Below are positions 1 through 8,000 of a stretch of DNA of 64,000 nt, piece after piece. Both the position numbers and the translations under genes were made by a program. Where the stretch lies: positions 2,057,001 through 2,121,000 of the forward strand of contig NZ_CP086111.1 in assembly GCF_016806835.2 (NCBI RefSeq), given 5' to 3'. The DNA is from Skermanella rosea. GTDB lineage: Bacteria; Pseudomonadota; Alphaproteobacteria; Azospirillales; Azospirillaceae. The first letter of the stretch is position 1; the number at the start of each line of letters is the position of its first letter. A model generated the notes under the pieces. The model saw only the letters and a list, made by a program, of their open reading frames with translations, did not search any database and had not been told where the DNA came from.

Positions 1-525
1 ATCCAGGCGGTGCCGCGGGGCCACCTGTTCGGGCTGGTCGACCTGGGCGACAACCTGACCATGTACTACTTCGTGCTGGCGGTGTTCCTGGCCGGGTTCC
101 TGCTGATCTACCGCACCATCCACTCGCCGTTCGGCCAGGTGCTGAAGGCGATCCGGGAGAACGAGCCGCGGGCGGTGTCGCTGGGCTACAAGGTGGAGCA
201 GTACAAGCTGGCGGCCTTCGTGATGTCGGCGGCGCTGGCAGGCCTCGCCGGCGGGACCAAGGCGATCGTGTTCCAGTTGGCCTCGCTGACCGACATCACC
301 TGGCAGATGTCGGGCGAGGTGGTGCTGATGACGCTGCTGGGCGGGCTCGGCACGATCTTCGGACCCGTCGTCGGCGCCTTCCTGGTGGTCACCCTGCAGA
401 ACTACCTGGCCGGCACCCAGCTCCCCGTCACCGTGGTCACCGGCGTCATCTTCGTCGTCTGCGTCCTGCTGTTCCGCCGCGGCATCGTCGGCGAGATCGC
501 CGCACGCCTCAAGCCCAGGGGCTGA
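1..525 (+). CDS. livM: Branched-chain amino-acid ABC transporter permease, C-terminal part
   Basis: The reading frame is open from the first base, so the gene begins upstream of the window. The visible 174 or so residues contain several hydrophobic segments and the conserved LivM-type stretch with GLAGGTKAIVFQLASL, then SGEVVLMTLLGGLGTIFGPVVGAF, shared by the inner-membrane permeases of Liv/urea-type importers. LivM forms a heterodimeric channel with LivH and is driven by the LivG/LivF ATPases. The partners are not in the window, and no ATPase gene follows, so the permease is probably the last gene of its operon. A hairpin with a T-run lies 23 bases after the stop. The substrate (branched-chain amino acids versus urea or other amides) cannot be decided from this fragment. 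Confidence 0.85.
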   Translation: MQAVPRGHLFGLVDLGDNLTMYYFVLAVFLAGFLLIYRTIHSPFGQVLKAIRENEPRAVSLGYKVEQYKLAAFVMSAALAGLAGGTKAIVFQLASLTDITWQMSGEVVLMTLLGGLGTIFGPVVGAFLVVTLQNYLAGTQLPVTVVTGVIFVVCVLLFRRGIVGEIAARLKPRG

Positions 526-547
526 GGCTTCACCGTTTGTGGCCATG

Positions 548-578
548 GACGGCGGCTACGGCCGCCGTCTTTGTTTTT
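548..578 (+). terminator. Rho-independent terminator after the permease gene
   Basis: A 9-bp perfect stem (548-556 with 561-569) with a 4-base loop is followed directly by a T-rich tract (570-578). It sits 23 bases after the permease stop codon and has the layout of an intrinsic terminator. Confidence 0.8.
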
Positions 579-900
579 ATGGTCGGTGTAATCAAGATCT
601 TGTCGTGCGCCACGACAGGCCCGCGGCAAGACCCCGCGAGGTTTTGTCCAGAATGGGCAGCTTCCACCTCTATCCAAAGGGCAGTTGCAATACGCCGAAG
701 TGACGACCAGATGCTTGTGTGCGCTGCACCTAAGATAAATATTAAATGCTGGTTTTAACGTCTGTGCAGAAATTTCATCCAAAATTACTTTGCTGCACCC
801 GCGATATCGTGATATAGCGGCGCAACAATCACAGTTAATCAACCGTTAACGTCCCGTCCGGCTTCGGCTCGGACGCGAAGCGATACCTGAGGAGTAGACG
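579..900. other. Intergenic region upstream of the phasin gene
   Basis: No convincing gene lies here. The distal half (about 730-850) is AT-rich for this genome and holds the promoter described at 790-818. The TGC-rich words at 717-724 (gcgctgca) and 790-797 (ttgctgca) resemble half-sites of PhaR-type regulators of PHA genes, but this is only suggestive. Confidence 0.5.
790..818 (+). promoter_or_regulatory. Candidate housekeeping promoter for the phasin gene
   Basis: TTGCTG at 790-795 and TATAGC at 813-818 are separated by 17 bases and lie about 85 bases before the phasin start. Four of six bases match at each box. Assigned by eye. Confidence 0.4.
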
Positions 901-1569
901 ATGGCGACCGAAAAGGACACCACCACTCGCACCGCCAAGGACGCAGGTGAGGAAACGGTGAAGACCACCCGTGCCGCCGCCGCGGAGGCCGCGGATACCG
1001 GCAAGAAGGCTTCCCGCGAAGCTGCCGACGTCGCGGAGAAGGGCGCGGAAGTTGCTCAGAAGACCGCCGAGCAGGGCGCCGAGACCGTCAAGCGCGGCAT
1101 GGAAGCCGGCAGCGACGTCGCCGGGAAGGCCTCGCAGACGGTCGCCCGCGTCGCGGAGGACACCGCCGGAGCCGCCCGCCAGATGACCGAGCAGTCGAGC
1201 CAGCAGTTCGGCCGCGTCTTCAGCATGCAGGCCAAGGCTTCGGAGGAAGTCACCAAGCGGACCCAGCAGAACCTGGAAGTCATGATGCAGGCCAGCTCGG
1301 TCCTCGCCGACGGCTTCCAGTCGGTGATGCGCGAGTGGGTGAACTACACCCAGAGCGCGGTGCAGCGTAACATCGACGGCGTGAACTCGATCATGCGCGC
1401 CCGCACCGTTCAGGATCTGCTCGCCGCCCAGAGCGATCTCGTCAATGCCGAGGTCGAGCTTCTGCTGAACAGCAGCGTCAAGATTTCCGAGGTGACCGCC
1501 CGCGTCGCCAACGACGCCGCCCAGCGGATCAACGGGCAGGTCAAGCAGCAGGCCCGCAAGACCGCCTGA
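901..1569 (+). CDS. Phasin family protein
   Basis: A 222-residue protein with an Ala/Lys/Glu-rich, low-complexity N-terminal half (about residues 1-95) and a phasin-type helical domain from about residue 103. The domain runs from GRVFSMQAKASEEV through SIMRARTVQDLLAAQSDLV and is typical of alphaproteobacterial phasin-2 proteins. Phasins coat intracellular polyhydroxyalkanoate granules, controlling their number and size. The lysine-rich repeat-like N-terminus resembles granule proteins that also bind DNA, but this is inference. AGGAG at 890-894 is correctly spaced for the ATG. The gene is monocistronic, with its own promoter-like sequence and a strong terminator. Confidence 0.88.
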   Translation: MATEKDTTTRTAKDAGEETVKTTRAAAAEAADTGKKASREAADVAEKGAEVAQKTAEQGAETVKRGMEAGSDVAGKASQTVARVAEDTAGAARQMTEQSSQQFGRVFSMQAKASEEVTKRTQQNLEVMMQASSVLADGFQSVMREWVNYTQSAVQRNIDGVNSIMRARTVQDLLAAQSDLVNAEVELLLNSSVKISEVTARVANDAAQRINGQVKQQARKTA

Positions 1570-1593
1570 TCCGGTTCATAAGCCAGGTCCGGT

Positions 1594-1632
1594 AAACGCC
1601 GCGGCTCCGAACGGGGCCGCGGCGTTTTCGTT
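1594..1632 (+). terminator. Intrinsic terminator of the phasin gene
   Basis: A 9-bp GC stem (1597-1605 with 1616-1624) is preceded by an A-run and followed by TTTTCGTT, 27 bases after the phasin stop. It may also serve the convergent rlmJ, because the preceding A-run gives a T-run on the other strand. Confidence 0.8.
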
Positions 1633-1647
1633 ATCCGGGGATCGGCC

Positions 1648-2490
1648 TCACTCCGGCACCAGCCACTCGACCCTCGAGCCGCCGGCCTCCGCGCCCAAGG
1701 CGCCGTGCAGGGCCGGGAGCACCGTCCGCAGCGCCTTGTCCAGCTGCCATGGGGGATTGACGACGATCATGCCGCAGCCGTTCAGCCGCTTGTGGGTGTC
1801 CTCCTCGTGGACGGTCAGTTCCGCGACGAGGATCTTCCGGATTCCGGTCCGTTCGAGCGAGTCCTGGAAACGCCAGACGGCCGGCCGCTCCTTGATCGGA
1901 TACCACAGGGCGTAGATCCCCGTCGGCCACCGCCCGTGGCCGAGCGCCAGCGCCGCGACCATCCGCTCGAACTCGTCCGGCGTCTCGAAAGGCGGGTCGA
2001 TCAGGACCATGCCGCGCCGCTCCTTCAGCGGCAGGTGCGCCTTCAGGGCATGGTAGCCATCCATGTGCTGGACGGAGGTATTCCGGTCGCGCGCGAATTC
2101 CTGCCGCAGGGTCTCGACATCCTCGGGATGCAACTCGGCCAGGAGCAGGCGGTCGGACGGCCGCATCAGCATGCGCGCCAGCCGCGGCGAGCCGGGATAC
2201 CAGCGCAGCGGCCCGCCGGTGCCGTTGAGGTCGCGTATCGCGTCCAGATAGGGCGCCAAGTCGTCCGGAAGCCCGTCCGCGGCCGCCATGATCCGGGATA
2301 TCCCGCCGAGATGCTCGCCGGTCCGGCCCGCCTCGGGCGAGGCGAGATCGTAGCGGCCGATGCCGGCATGGGTGTCCAGCACGCCGTAGGGCGTCTGCTT
2401 GAGTCCGAGCCGGCTCAGGATGATGGCGACGACGGCATGCTTCATGACGTCGGTGAAGCTGCCGGCGTGATAGATGTGGCGGTAGTTCAT
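1648..2490 (-). CDS. rlmJ: 23S rRNA (adenine(2030)-N6)-methyltransferase
   Basis: A 280-residue protein, the usual length of RlmJ, which methylates N6 of A2030 in 23S rRNA using S-adenosylmethionine. The N-terminus MNYRHIYHAGSFTDVMKHAV is the family signature. LDTHAGIGRYDL (about 38-49) is the SAM-binding motif, and DPPFE at residues 165-169 is the N6-adenine catalytic motif. The ATG at 2490 fits the conserved family start. It is transcribed convergently with the phasin gene and is followed upstream by a lytic transglycosylase on the same strand, with 78 bases between them. No functional link between the two is evident. Confidence 0.93.
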   Translation of the reverse strand: MNYRHIYHAGSFTDVMKHAVVAIILSRLGLKQTPYGVLDTHAGIGRYDLASPEAGRTGEHLGGISRIMAAADGLPDDLAPYLDAIRDLNGTGGPLRWYPGSPRLARMLMRPSDRLLLAELHPEDVETLRQEFARDRNTSVQHMDGYHALKAHLPLKERRGMVLIDPPFETPDEFERMVAALALGHGRWPTGIYALWYPIKERPAVWRFQDSLERTGIRKILVAELTVHEEDTHKRLNGCGMIVVNPPWQLDKALRTVLPALHGALGAEAGGSRVEWLVPE

Positions 2491-2568
2491 GGGCCGATCA
2501 TGTAGCGCGTCGACCGGCGCCGGACCAGCCCCGCCTTGGGTGCCCGGGTCAGAACCGCCGCCTGCCGG

Positions 2569-3219
2569 TCACCCCTCGGCCGCGACCTGGGCGCGGCGGA
2601 ACGCCCTGCGGGTATCCGGAGCGATCGCCGGATCGCCCTGGCGGGCGCAGCGGGCTCCGTCCAGCAGGGCCGCGCTGTTCAGGTCCAGGCTTTCCAGGTG
2701 CTTGTGGATCTTGCAGGTATAGTCCCGCTGCTGGGAGCGGCTGCCGCCGTTGTAGCGGGCCACCGCGACGCTCCAGCTGCCGGAATCGGCGCGAAGGCGC
2801 TTCAGGTAGCGGGCGGCGTACCAGACATTGGCGGACGGGTCGAGGATGCGTTCGACCGGGCGGAAGTTGGCCCGGTGATGCTGGACGGAGAGCTGCATGC
2901 AACCGACGGTCGCATTCGGCCGGATACGCCCCTGGCTGTCGAGCAGATGGTTCCGGGCCTCGTCCGCCGTCTCCGAATAGATCGCCTTGCCGTTGATGTT
3001 CATGGCATAGGGCTGGGGCCTGCCGTCTTGGCCGCTCTCCACCAGCGCGATCGACAGGAGGAGGCCGCGGGGGATGCCGAGTTCCTGCTCGGCTTCGAGG
3101 ACATGCTCCGTGCAGCTTGCCGCCTGCGCAGTTCCGAAGGGGGTGAAGCCAAGTCCGGCCGCCATCAAGGCGAAAAGACCCATGCACCGGATGCTCGATC
3201 GCCGGCCAAGTGCCCGCAT
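2569..3219 (-). CDS. Lytic transglycosylase (SLT domain), secreted
   Basis: A 216-residue protein that starts with a basic, hydrophobic signal peptide ending near AQA-ASC (about residue 33). The SLT fold follows: IALVESG with the catalytic Glu at residue 61, the GCMQLS motif (about 106-111) and the ARYNGGS motif (about 154-160). It should cleave the MurNAc-GlcNAc bond of peptidoglycan in the periplasm. The frame extends further 5', but the ATG at 3219 is chosen because AAGGGGG lies just upstream and the signal peptide begins there. Such small soluble SLT proteins often serve secretion or conjugation machines. No such genes are nearby, so a general cell-wall role is equally likely. Confidence 0.85.
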   Translation of the reverse strand: MRALGRRSSIRCMGLFALMAAGLGFTPFGTAQAASCTEHVLEAEQELGIPRGLLLSIALVESGQDGRPQPYAMNINGKAIYSETADEARNHLLDSQGRIRPNATVGCMQLSVQHHRANFRPVERILDPSANVWYAARYLKRLRADSGSWSVAVARYNGGSRSQQRDYTCKIHKHLESLDLNSAALLDGARCARQGDPAIAPDTRRAFRRAQVAAEG

Positions 3220-3511
3220 TGCTCTGATCCCCCTTGTCGCACCAGCTTGCGCGCTGGCACCGTGCGCACGCACGGATTTGACCACCGGCCGCCGATACCG
3301 GTACGGCGACCGCCTCCTCGCTTGAGTTCCAGATGCCACACCCGGCATCCGTAAGGATGTTTTCCAGATATTCTTCCGACCGTCAACTCCTATGTAACTC
3401 CAACCCGTTACACGGGAGAAACCGATCAGCTACGATCGAAGACGATAGTGGGCAAAATAGAGGTATTGAAAAACCAATATTGACCCTTCGGGTGGCATCT
3501 GCCATATCCCC

Positions 3512-4912
3512 TTGGTTATATGGCGGCAGCCTTTCACGGGTCCCTCAATCTTGACAGATCAGCTTCTCCGCCCGGCCGGTGACGATACGGCCGACCTTGC
3601 CAGTCCTGCAAATCCTTTGAGTCCCGCCGAATTCGCCCTCGTATCGGGCTATGCCCTGCGCGATGCCGGCGACGCGGCCGCCGCCGAGATGGCGTTCCGG
3701 CAGGCCGTCGCGGCCGATCCCGCATGCGGGGAAGCATCGGGAGCCCTGGCACAACTTCTCGCCGACGACGCGCGCTGGGATGAGGCCGCCGAGGCTTTCC
3801 GCGTCGCCTTGTCGCAGGAGCCCGGGCGGATGGATTGGCGGACCGGCCTGTCCGACACGCTGGTCCGATGCGGCGAAACCGCGGAAGCCATCGCCCTGTG
3901 GCAGGACCTGCTGGAGCGAAGGCCGGACAGCGCCGCCGGGCACCGCGCCCTGGCCCGTCTCCTGATCGGCGCGGGGCAGCCGCTGGAGGCGATCGAGCAT
4001 TTCCGGGAGGCGCTCTTCCTGGATGCCGGGGACGCCGGGACGGCGGTCGAGCTGGCGGACGTCCTGGTGGCATCCGGCGATCCGCTCGCCGCGGTCGAGA
4101 CCCTGCAGCCGGTGCTGCGCCGGCGTCCCGACCATGCGGCCGGCCAGTTCGTGCTGGGCCGCGCCTGGCTGGAGCTGGGCGAACGCTCCAAGGCGCTGAC
4201 GGCGCTCCGGGCCTGCCTCGACGCCGATCCCGCCGATCTCCACGGCGCGGAAGCCCTGATCGCCCGGATCGAGGGTGACACGACCGAGACCATGTCGCAG
4301 GCCTATGTCCGCGCCCTGTTCGACCGCTATGCGGAGCGGTTCGACGAGGACCTGACCATCCGCCTGAAGTACCAGGCGCCCCAGACCCTGCGGGCTACCG
4401 TCGACCAGGTGCTCGGCCCTGGCGCCGCCGATCTCCACGTCCTGGACGTCGGGTGCGGCACGGGGCTGGCCGGCGTCGCCTTCAGGCCGCTGGCCGCACG
4501 GCTCCACGGGTCCGACCTGGCGCCCCGCATGGTGAGGAAGGCCGGGAGCCGCGGCGTCTACGACGGCCTGGAAGTCGGCGAGATGACCGCGGTGATGGCG
4601 CGGGAGCCAGGCGTCTGGGATCTCGTCGTCGCCGCCGACGTGCTCGTCTATGTGGGCGACCTGGCGGAGGTCATGGCCACCGCCGCCCTGGCCCTGAAGC
4701 CCGGCGGCCTGTTCTGCGCGACGACGGAGCGGTGCGACGGCGACGGCTTCGTGCTCGGCCCGTCGCGCCGCTTCGCCCACAGCCCGGCCTACCTCCGTCG
4801 CATGGTCGCCGAGGCGGGCCTGGAGATCGTCGTGCTGGAGGAGGCCGTGCCCCGCTGGGAGAAGGGGCAGCCGGTGCCCGGCCTGGTCATGGTCGCCCGG
4901 CTGCCGGCCTAG
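3512..4912 (+). CDS. TPR-repeat protein with C-terminal SAM methyltransferase domain
   Basis: A 466-residue fusion. Residues about 38-255 form five or six tetratricopeptide-like helical pairs. Residues about 262-466 are a class I methyltransferase with the SAM loop LDVGCGTG at 311-318, followed by SDLAPRMVRKA. The TPR part probably recruits a protein substrate, but the methylated target is unknown. Similar TPR-methyltransferases occur widely in Rhodospirillales. The exact start is uncertain: the ATG at 3512 has no clear ribosome site, and an in-frame TTG at 3551 is an alternative. The stop codon overlaps the stop of the convergent phosphatase gene in the tetranucleotide CTAG (4909-4912). Confidence 0.8.
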   Translation: MVIWRQPFTGPSILTDQLLRPAGDDTADLASPANPLSPAEFALVSGYALRDAGDAAAAEMAFRQAVAADPACGEASGALAQLLADDARWDEAAEAFRVALSQEPGRMDWRTGLSDTLVRCGETAEAIALWQDLLERRPDSAAGHRALARLLIGAGQPLEAIEHFREALFLDAGDAGTAVELADVLVASGDPLAAVETLQPVLRRRPDHAAGQFVLGRAWLELGERSKALTALRACLDADPADLHGAEALIARIEGDTTETMSQAYVRALFDRYAERFDEDLTIRLKYQAPQTLRATVDQVLGPGAADLHVLDVGCGTGLAGVAFRPLAARLHGSDLAPRMVRKAGSRGVYDGLEVGEMTAVMAREPGVWDLVVAADVLVYVGDLAEVMATAALALKPGGLFCATTERCDGDGFVLGPSRRFAHSPAYLRRMVAEAGLEIVVLEEAVPRWEKGQPVPGLVMVARLPA

Positions 4913-6387
4913 ACGACCCGCATCAGCGGTTCCCGCTCGCCCTCGACCTGCCAGTGCGCGTTCAGGCGGCCCTCCTCGTCGAAATGGAGGGCCAGCCAGT
5001 TCCGCGCCCGGATGTAGCGGCGGCCGGTCTCGGGAAAGGGCACCATCTCCAGCGTCATGCCGTCGGCGATGGTCTCCGTCCCGCGGCTGAGCCGTTCCAG
5101 GACGTTCGCGTACATGCGGGACGGCGCCGGATGAACGATCCCGGAGGAGGTCAGCTGCCACAGGTCGAAGCCGGGGCCGTGGATCACCCCGCAGGCGCCC
5201 AGGTGGATCTCGCCGGAGACCACCGTGATCCGCATGTCCCGGTCGCGGGCCACGGCACCCAGCAGGCGGACGAGACGGATATACTCCTCCTCGTGGACGT
5301 AGCTGCGCCACTGGTCGCGCAGATCGTCCTCCATCGCGGCCTGCGCCGGCAGGAAGTTGATCAGCTTCTCCAGGGCATGCAGGTTCGCGAAGACCATCGG
5401 CACGCTCGACATCAGGAGCAGGTGGCGGCACCCGTCGAACCGGTCGAGCCAGCCGGGCAGGGCCTCCCATGTCGCCTCGGACATCACGCGCGCCTGCGTC
5501 CGCTCGGTGCGCAGGTCCGGGGCGAAGATCCCGAGATCGCCGATGCGGAAGCCCTGGGTGAAGGTGCCCAGTTCGCCGCCCCACACGCAATCCGGCGGGT
5601 CGTCAGGGGCGCAGCCGACCTGGAACAGGGCGAAGCTTCGGCGCGCGACCTCGTAGACCCCCTGGAAAACCGGGCAGGTCCGCCGGTCGTCGGGATGGGA
5701 ACCCCAGCCGTCGAAGATGTCGTGGTCGTCCCACATCATGACGGACGGAACGGTCGACAGCAGGGCCGCCGCCTCCGCTTGGCTCCACTGGCGGCAATAG
5801 AGGTCGAAGTAGAAGTTTTCGGCCTCCTCCGACATCGCGGAAGTGAACGGCGCCGACAGCTGCTCCCGCGGGGGCAGTGAACCCCATTTCCGCAGGGAGG
5901 GGCAATCGTCCCAGACCGCGTCGGCATAGAGCTGGTCGCCCCCGTGCAGGAGCAGGTGGAAGGGGCGGACGCGGTGCTGTGCGTTCAGGTGGCCCCAGCG
6001 CGCATTGCGCGGCAGGTCCTGCTGGCTGAACACCGATTCGTCCTCGGTCCCGTTGCAGGCGGTATAGGCGATCCGCGGCATTCCGGACAGGCCGGGAACC
6101 GTCATGTACCAGCGGTCCCCGCCGCGGAAGCCGTAGCCGACGCGGGTGTCGTCCGCCGCGCGCGGGACCGCGAATTCCCAGCGCCAGACATGGCGCTGGC
6201 CGAGCGACGCGACATGGCGGGGCGGCACGGGAAGCATCACGCCGTCGACGGCCATGTCCGGAGGTTCGGCCGCCCCGGTCAGGACGAAAAGGGCGGAAAC
6301 CCGCCAGCGTTCACCCTGCACGCCGCGGAAATGCAGGACTGGACCGATCAGCTCTCGACGTTCTTTCTTCTTCGGCGGCAACGGCAT
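4909..6387 (-). CDS. PhoD-like metallophosphatase
   Basis: A 492-residue protein of the alkaline phosphatase D/metallophosphoesterase group. The metal-site motifs are visible: HGGDQLYAD (148-156), MWDDHDIFDGWGSH (about 218-231) and SGEIHLGACG (391-400). Family members hydrolyse phosphate mono- or diesters using Ca/Fe-type centres. Classical PhoD carries a Tat signal peptide, but none is visible here, so the protein is probably cytoplasmic and its substrate is unknown. A perfect EcfG-type promoter (6431-6455) lies 44 bases upstream, which predicts general-stress control rather than Pho control. The start at 6387 lacks a strong ribosome site but matches the promoter position. Confidence 0.82.
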   Translation of the reverse strand: MPLPPKKKERRELIGPVLHFRGVQGERWRVSALFVLTGAAEPPDMAVDGVMLPVPPRHVASLGQRHVWRWEFAVPRAADDTRVGYGFRGGDRWYMTVPGLSGMPRIAYTACNGTEDESVFSQQDLPRNARWGHLNAQHRVRPFHLLLHGGDQLYADAVWDDCPSLRKWGSLPPREQLSAPFTSAMSEEAENFYFDLYCRQWSQAEAAALLSTVPSVMMWDDHDIFDGWGSHPDDRRTCPVFQGVYEVARRSFALFQVGCAPDDPPDCVWGGELGTFTQGFRIGDLGIFAPDLRTERTQARVMSEATWEALPGWLDRFDGCRHLLLMSSVPMVFANLHALEKLINFLPAQAAMEDDLRDQWRSYVHEEEYIRLVRLLGAVARDRDMRITVVSGEIHLGACGVIHGPGFDLWQLTSSGIVHPAPSRMYANVLERLSRGTETIADGMTLEMVPFPETGRRYIRARNWLALHFDEEGRLNAHWQVEGEREPLMRVV

Positions 6388-6430
6388 TCAAAGGCGCCCG
6401 ACTATCCTGGAAGTTCGACCGAGGAATATG

Positions 6431-6455
6431 AACGCCCCGTCCGGACGCGGGTTCC
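6431..6455 (-). promoter_or_regulatory. EcfG-type general stress promoter of the PhoD-like gene
   Basis: On the minus strand GGAAC (6451-6455) is followed by exactly 16 bases and CGTT (6431-6434). This is the alphaproteobacterial general-stress sigma consensus. The predicted transcript would start near 6424, leaving a short leader before 6387. Confidence 0.7.
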
Positions 6456-6499
6456 GTTTGCACCGTGAAGATTTGAGCCGGGTCGCCGGGACCGGCGGA

Positions 6500-6733
6500 T
6501 CAGGTTCCTTCCGACCTGCGCCGGCGGAGAATGTCGAGCATCCGCTCGGGTACCGGTTCGTTGAGGACGCCGTCGTAGATCCGGTGAAGCTCCTGAACAT
6601 GCTGGCGATACTGCTGGAGCAGGGCGGCGGCTTCGATGTCGGTCTTGATCACCAACTCCACCTCCCGCTTTTCCTCGTCGCTCAGCGCGCCATCAAGATA
6701 GGCATTGATGTCGCTCATGGTCAGTCGCTTCAT
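6500..6733 (-). CDS. Small soluble anti-sigma-factor-like protein
   Basis: A 77-residue protein whose core resembles the N-terminal anti-sigma domain of many ECF partners: MSDINAYLDGALSDEEKREV, then EAAALLQQYRQHVQELHRIYDGVL and the NEPVPERML motif. Full-length relatives continue into a membrane helix and a periplasmic part. This one stops after the anti-sigma domain, so it should be cytoplasmic. It lacks the HxxxCxxC zinc motif. The ATG at 6733 has GGGA upstream; the ATG at 6718 is an alternative. It lies downstream of, and in the same direction as, the ECF sigma gene at 7067-7540, which is its likely target. Confidence 0.65.
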   Translation of the reverse strand: MKRLTMSDINAYLDGALSDEEKREVELVIKTDIEAAALLQQYRQHVQELHRIYDGVLNEPVPERMLDILRRRRSEGT

Positions 6734-7066
6734 TGGTGTACATCCCGGCGCTACTAGGGGCGGTTCACCCCGCAACGGGAACAAACCGAAGCAGGCGGTC
6801 TCCTGATGGACAATGAGCACTCTTGAGGCCGTCAAGCACTTCTATGCCATTTACGCTAAACCACCGGGTATCCGCAATGGCGTTCGCGGACCGCGACCTC
6901 CCGGTATGCATGAAAAAGCGACTGAACCGGCTACAATCGTGGCGTCGGGTCCTAAACAAAGTTCCCCCTCTCCTTGTTCCGGCGGGAGGTGCCCGGCTGA
7001 CTTCCTTCCGGGCGCCTCCCGCCGGGCATACGGCAGGAGCCATGGAACCTGCGGCCAGCCTCCGGG
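6734..7066. other. Intergenic region between sigma and anti-sigma genes
   Basis: 333 bases without a convincing gene. It contains the long inverted repeat at 6979-7025. An open frame in the region has no family resemblance and no ribosome site. Confidence 0.5.
6979..7025. repeat. 18-bp inverted repeat downstream of the sigma gene
   Basis: The arms 6979-6996 and 7008-7025 pair over 18 positions with a single G-T wobble and an 11-base loop. It lies 41 bases after the sigma stop codon (minus strand). No immediate T-run follows, so it is more likely an mRNA-stabilising or attenuating hairpin between sigma and anti-sigma than a classical terminator. Confidence 0.6.
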
Positions 7067-7540
7067 TCAGGCGGCCATCAGGGTGTTCAGCCGCTCGCGG
7101 GCGCGGCACAGGCGCGACCGGATCGTGCCGATCGACACGTTCAGCTTCTCCGCCGCTTCCTGGTAGGGGCGACCCTCGATGGCGACCAGCCGCACGACCT
7201 TGCGCTGGCAGGGCGTCAGGCTGTCGAAGGCGCGGTCGACGTCGCGGAACACGAGGCGGGAGAGCTGGGCCGGTTCGACCGACATGGCGTGGTCCCACAG
7301 CTCGACCTTTGTGACGTGCTTGTCGCGCTGCAGATTATTGAAGTGAAGGTTCTTCAGCATGGTCGTCAGCCATGCCTGCATGTTGGTGCCGGGTTCGAAG
7401 CGATGGGAACGCGACAGGGCACGCGCCAGGCAGTCCTGGGTGAGGTCTTCGGCGCTCGAAGCGTCGCGAGTAAGCTTACAGGCATAGCGCTGCAGATTGG
7501 GAATGCAGTTGACTAGTTCCATGTCGAACGAGTAAGCCAT
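7067..7540 (-). CDS. ECF-family RNA polymerase sigma factor
   Basis: A 157-residue two-domain sigma factor. Region 2 (about residues 10-75) contains EDLTQDCLARALSRSHRFEP. Region 4 (about 103-152) contains the helix-turn-helix YQEAAEKLNVSIGTIRSRL. The sequence style is that of EcfG-like and related alphaproteobacterial ECFs. The ATG at 7540 has GGAG about 6 bases upstream and begins MAYSFDMELV; the much longer open frame 5' of it looks non-coding. A perfect EcfG promoter sits about 380 bases upstream, and a small anti-sigma-like gene follows downstream. No PhyR or NepR homologue is in the window, so this is probably a secondary ECF wired under the general-stress sigma factor. Confidence 0.85.
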   Translation of the reverse strand: MAYSFDMELVNCIPNLQRYACKLTRDASSAEDLTQDCLARALSRSHRFEPGTNMQAWLTTMLKNLHFNNLQRDKHVTKVELWDHAMSVEPAQLSRLVFRDVDRAFDSLTPCQRKVVRLVAIEGRPYQEAAEKLNVSIGTIRSRLCRARERLNTLMAA

Positions 7541-7921
7541 AGTACGCTCCAATGGTCTCTGTTCTGGGAGGGCGGCCCCGGGGTCTGGTGCTGCGCCCTC
7601 GAACGGTCGGGAGTGGGTTTGGTCCCAGGCGGTCCGGACTGGCAGGTCCTGGAGCGTCCGGTGCCTCACCGGGTCTTGGTCGGCGGAGGTGAACTTGTCC
7701 CGCATCGCGGGCAAAGCTTCGCCCTGGAGTGCCGGTGGCAGCCGGCCCTCCCCGGATCCGGCGCCGGTGAAGGCGCCTTGTCGGACCCGGTCCTCTGGGT
7801 TCAATTCATGAGCGGTCCATGCTGGTCACGGTCGGCTTGTCGATCCCTCATCGCTGCGGAGCGTGCCCGGTGGCTCCAGTTTCTGGCGCCGGCCCGGTTG
7901 CTCCGGTGTTGGTGCGATTTC
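7541..7921 (-). other. Long leader region of the ECF sigma gene
   Basis: About 380 bases separate the EcfG-type promoter from the sigma start codon. The frame is open but its composition is Pro/Arg/Gly-rich without family resemblance, so it is read as an untranslated leader, or as holding a second promoter closer to the gene. Confidence 0.4.
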
Positions 7922-7946
7922 AACGTGGACCGTTTGCGAATGTTCC
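7922..7946 (-). promoter_or_regulatory. EcfG-type promoter upstream of the ECF sigma gene
   Basis: On the minus strand GGAAC (7942-7946), a 16-base spacer and CGTT (7922-7925) match the consensus perfectly. It lies between the rimK-like stop (8001) and the sigma gene and points at the sigma gene. Confidence 0.65.
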
Positions 7947-8000
7947 AATCGGGAGAACCAAAGAAATTCGCAGGGGAAGTGCAAATAAGCGGTATATCGA

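Noticed and set aside
402-842. A minus-strand open frame across the permease end and the phasin leader
   Set aside because: It overlaps a conserved gene, a terminator and an AT-rich promoter region, and it has no family resemblance.
6946-6965. GGAAC upstream of the anti-sigma-like gene on the minus strand
   Set aside because: Sixteen bases later the sequence is CGCC, not CGTT. Only the -35 half matches.
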